From Sporosarcina cyprini (GTDB taxonomy: Bacteria > Bacillota > Bacilli > Bacillales_A > Planococcaceae): a DNA stretch of 64,000 nucleotides. Shown in pieces: positions 61,818 to 64,000 of the stretch. Below the pieces are notes generated by a model. The model was not told the origin of the DNA. It saw nothing but the letters and a program-made list of their open reading frames with translations, and ran no database searches. The translations under genes and the position numbers were made by a program. Every line of letters starts with the position of its first letter. Position 1 is the stretch's first letter. Where the stretch lies: contig NZ_JAKMHX010000030.1 in the NCBI RefSeq assembly GCF_022048975.1, positions 124,001 to 188,000 on the forward strand. The letters are read 5' to 3'.

Positions 61818-62447
61818 ATGGAAACGAAAAGTGCATTTTTGTATGTATTTGACTCGATGTCTGACTGGGAATACGGGTATTTGATTGCTGAATTGAACTC
61901 AGGAAGATTTTTTAAAAAGGGTATGGACCCCATGAAAGTCAGGACAATCGGATTATCAAAAGAAACGATTAAGACGATGGGCGGCTTGGTAATTAAGCCA
62001 GATTTCACACTAGATGAATGTACTTTTAGAAGCCAGGATTTGATTATTCTACCTGGCGGCAATACGTGGGGAGAAGCAATCCATCTGCCGATGTTAGATA
62101 AAGCTACGGAAGCTGCAGAGCAGGGTGCTCTACTGGCGGCGATTTGCGGAGCGACTATAGGACTTGCAGATATCGGTTACTTCGACACGAGAAGACATAC
62201 AAGCAATGACCTGGCTTATTTAACAATGGTCAGCCCCCAGTATAAAGGTGAAATGTATTTCGAGAACGAAAGCGTAGTTTCAAGCGAAAACCTGATAACC
62301 GCTTCGGGGATTGCCCCTTTGGAATTCGCCAGAGAGGTTCTGTTGTCATTGGATGTCTTTCAGACCGATACATTGACTGCATGGTATGATTTAAACAAAA
62401 CCCAGCAGCCGGAGTACTTTTTTCAGCTAATGAATACAATAGGATGA
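61818..62447 (+). CDS. DJ-1/PfpI family protein (YoaZ-like)
   Basis: 209 aa. The nucleophile-elbow cysteine is in AAICGATIGL, with the preceding acid in the first third, as in class I glutamine amidotransferase-like DJ-1 proteins. ATG at 61818 with GGAG 8 nt upstream. Members act as glyoxalases, chaperones or amidohydrolases; the function here is unknown. Confidence 0.85.
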   Translation: METKSAFLYVFDSMSDWEYGYLIAELNSGRFFKKGMDPMKVRTIGLSKETIKTMGGLVIKPDFTLDECTFRSQDLIILPGGNTWGEAIHLPMLDKATEAAEQGALLAAICGATIGLADIGYFDTRRHTSNDLAYLTMVSPQYKGEMYFENESVVSSENLITASGIAPLEFAREVLLSLDVFQTDTLTAWYDLNKTQQPEYFFQLMNTIG

Positions 62448-62451
62448 AACC

Positions 62452-62486
62452 AAAAAAGCCTCGCGGCAGGAAAACGCGGGCTTTTA
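62452..62486. terminator. Hairpin between DJ-1 and HAD genes
   Basis: AAAAGCC(T)CGCG pairs with CGCGGGCTTTT around GCAGGAAAA, followed by TTATT. Serves convergent genes. Confidence 0.75.
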
Positions 62487-63014
62487 TTCGTTTTGCGAAT
62501 CTTGAATCATCCATTCCACAGCACTCGGTAAGTCAGGAAAAACAGCATCCGCAAGCGGATCAGATTGGCCGAGGAACACACCTTTCGTTCCAGCTTTTTT
62601 GCCAGCCATGACATCAGTGTCCGTATCTCCGACCATATAGGATTTCGACAAGTCGACTTGATATCGGTTAGCCAAATCCTCGATCAGCTTGCTGTTCGGC
62701 TTGCGGCAAGCACACCCGGATTTTGGCTTATGCGGGCAGTATGCTACATCGTGGACAATAGCTCCTTTTTTCCGCAACTCTTCTATCATATGGTCGTGAA
62801 TCGCCTGGAGCTGAGTTTCTTTCATAAAACCGAGGCCGACACCACCTTGATTCGTCACGACAAAAATATAGTCAAAATGAGCATTCAGCTTTTTTATAGC
62901 TGCCGGTACGCCGGGTAGGAAGTAAAAATCACGAGGACGGTTAACAAATTTGACCCGGTCGGTGAGCACTTCATTGATGACTCCATCCCGATCTAAAAAA
63001 ACCGCATTTTTCAT
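62484..63014 (-). CDS. HAD-IIIA phosphatase (GmhB-like)
   Basis: 176 aa. HAD motif I FLDRDGVIN, motif II VVTNQGG, zinc-binding loop CPHKPKSGCACRKP and motif IV GDTDTDVMAG match the heptose bisphosphatase/histidinol-phosphatase group. Heptose is not expected in this Gram-positive, so another small phosphate ester is likely. AAGGAGGG precedes the ATG. Confidence 0.87.
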   Translation of the reverse strand: MKNAVFLDRDGVINEVLTDRVKFVNRPRDFYFLPGVPAAIKKLNAHFDYIFVVTNQGGVGLGFMKETQLQAIHDHMIEELRKKGAIVHDVAYCPHKPKSGCACRKPNSKLIEDLANRYQVDLSKSYMVGDTDTDVMAGKKAGTKGVFLGQSDPLADAVFPDLPSAVEWMIQDSQNE

Positions 63015-63090
63015 TTGGTTCCCTCCTTGATATTATCCGGAAAGCTCCGTTTTTAATGAATCATTCATTCTAGTTTACATAATAATATTA

Positions 63091-63891
63091 TTATACTTCA
63101 CACAATTCAAGTTCATATTTTACTTCCGCATTGTTCTTCAGCAACATTTCTTCGTTGATAGCATCGCCTGTTCTTTTATCGACCGTTTTCCGCCAAATTT
63201 CGTTCCGCCGATAATTTTTGCCATCTTGTTGATAAAAGGCATGCGCTTTTTCAACAATATGATAGGAAAAGTCTAATTCAACATTGGAATAAATGGCTCC
63301 CTTTAAATGACGATCTGTCAGCCACAATTTAATTTGAAATGTATTCTCCGTCTCATTTTTAAAACGCAGATCTACATAATTATAAAAAACGCTCGCCCCG
63401 CTGCCGAATGGCAATACACGACCTTCGTCCGGAAATGGATCGAAGCTATGATGATGTCTTTCCACAACAGTGAGCGGCGTATGCAGTGCCATCCAATACA
63501 ATAAGTTGGCAAGCTGACAAACGCCTCCGCCGATTCCGGTTTTCACTTCGCCTCTCGAGAGTTGCATCCCCTCAATATAGCCTTTCGCCTTCGTTGCGCG
63601 TCCAACAACTCGCCAAAACGAAAACACTTCTCCCGGTCGTATAAGGATTCCATCAATAGCATCGGAAGCAATTTTAAGATTAACCACTTTATTCTCCTGC
63701 AGCTGTGGATCGCTGCTGCCGAGCTTTCGCCGCAATAACGATTGGTGCTTCTTGCAAGTAAACAGATACGTGCTTTGCTCTTTTTTAGTAGCAAACTGTT
63801 TCCTGTCTCTCCAATTAGCCAGCCCCCGGAACAGCCGCTTTTGTTCAATGCGAGCATGATAAAAAAATGGATGTATTTCAGATAGCCTCAT
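63091..63891 (-). CDS. VanW family protein
   Basis: 266 aa. The VanW core is clear: RPGEVFSFWRVVGRAT, YIEGMQLSRGEVKTGIGGGVCQLANLLYWMAL and TVVERHHHSFDPFP. VanW accompanies vancomycin-resistance clusters in enterococci but the same family is widespread in Bacilli with unknown function. No other van gene is near. ATG at 63891, with GGGGAG 7 nt upstream. Confidence 0.88.
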   Translation of the reverse strand: MRLSEIHPFFYHARIEQKRLFRGLANWRDRKQFATKKEQSTYLFTCKKHQSLLRRKLGSSDPQLQENKVVNLKIASDAIDGILIRPGEVFSFWRVVGRATKAKGYIEGMQLSRGEVKTGIGGGVCQLANLLYWMALHTPLTVVERHHHSFDPFPDEGRVLPFGSGASVFYNYVDLRFKNETENTFQIKLWLTDRHLKGAIYSNVELDFSYHIVEKAHAFYQQDGKNYRRNEIWRKTVDKRTGDAINEEMLLKNNAEVKYELELCEV

Positions 63892-64000
63892 TGACATTCT
63901 CCCCTTAACAGATCTTATCCATTCCTATTCGCTAGATGTGGGAAGGATTCCTTGTTATGAGAAAAATGTTGTTCTTATACATCTTTATTTAGAAAGTATA

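Noticed and set aside
63091-63891. Vancomycin resistance cluster
   Set aside because: Only vanW is present. No vanH, vanA/B, vanX, vanR or vanS; VanW proteins are common in Bacilli without resistance.

Overview
The window looks like chromosome from a low-to-moderate GC, endospore-forming member of the Bacillales, most like Sporosarcina or another Planococcaceae genus. Reasons: an alpha/beta-type small acid-soluble spore protein and a YlxY-like deacetylase (spore former), a YflT-type stress gene behind a near-consensus sigma-B promoter, a menaquinol oxidase qoxABCD operon, a thrZ-type gene behind three tandem T-boxes, strong AGGAGG-type ribosome sites with frequent GTG/TTG starts, and many small DUF families typical of Bacillus relatives. 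Genus placement is inference. No complete mobile element, prophage, CRISPR array or rRNA operon was seen; there is one tRNA gene.

Layout. 1-8.6 kb: 3' part of ilvA, a PBP4-type carboxypeptidase, a 41-bp tandem repeat array, gabD, the selenium pair selD-mnmH (selU), a nucleobase permease. 8.6-19.4 kb: lipoprotein hydrolase, DUF421 protein, sigma-B stress gene, DUF420 protein, a nitrilase-GNAT-GNAT operon, a polar amino acid ABC transporter, RtcB. 19.4-20.6 kb: a gene-poor stretch with decayed-looking DNA, an imperfect direct repeat and tRNA-Arg(CCU). 20.6-26.4 kb: YciI protein, a TetR/hydrolase pair with two operators, PaiB, Nudix, an MBL hydrolase and small membrane proteins. 26.4-32.7 kb: a formate module: fdhF with its DUF1641 partner on one strand, and DUF2294, fdhD and an oxalate/formate-family transporter on the other; fdhF has a long leader ending in a terminator-like hairpin. 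32.8-44 kb: deacetylase, Na+/alanine symporter, two related DUF948-type gene pairs in opposite orientation, YunC, a second phased repeat array, a membrane S1C protease, SASP, phosphodiesterase, glnA. 44-49.8 kb: qoxABCD and a bile-acid-family symporter. 50-64 kb: Nudix, hydrolase, RNHCP protein, an unusually short threonyl-tRNA synthetase behind three T-boxes, small hypotheticals, a copper-storage four-helix protein, a second alanine symporter, WYL regulator, DJ-1, HAD phosphatase and VanW proteins.

How the genes fit together. SelD makes selenophosphate and MnmH uses it for 2-selenouridine in tRNA; the formate dehydrogenase has cysteine where others have selenocysteine, so the selenium visible here serves tRNA modification. 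FdhD sulfurates the molybdenum cofactor of FdhF, and the OFA transporter probably brings formate in; electrons would reach menaquinone and then the Qox oxidase. The most unusual observations are two unlinked arrays sharing a TACGAGCGGTT core phased at about 20.5 bp, and the T-box-controlled threonyl-tRNA synthetase lacking the TGS and editing domains. I found no clear new multi-gene system such as a defence island.
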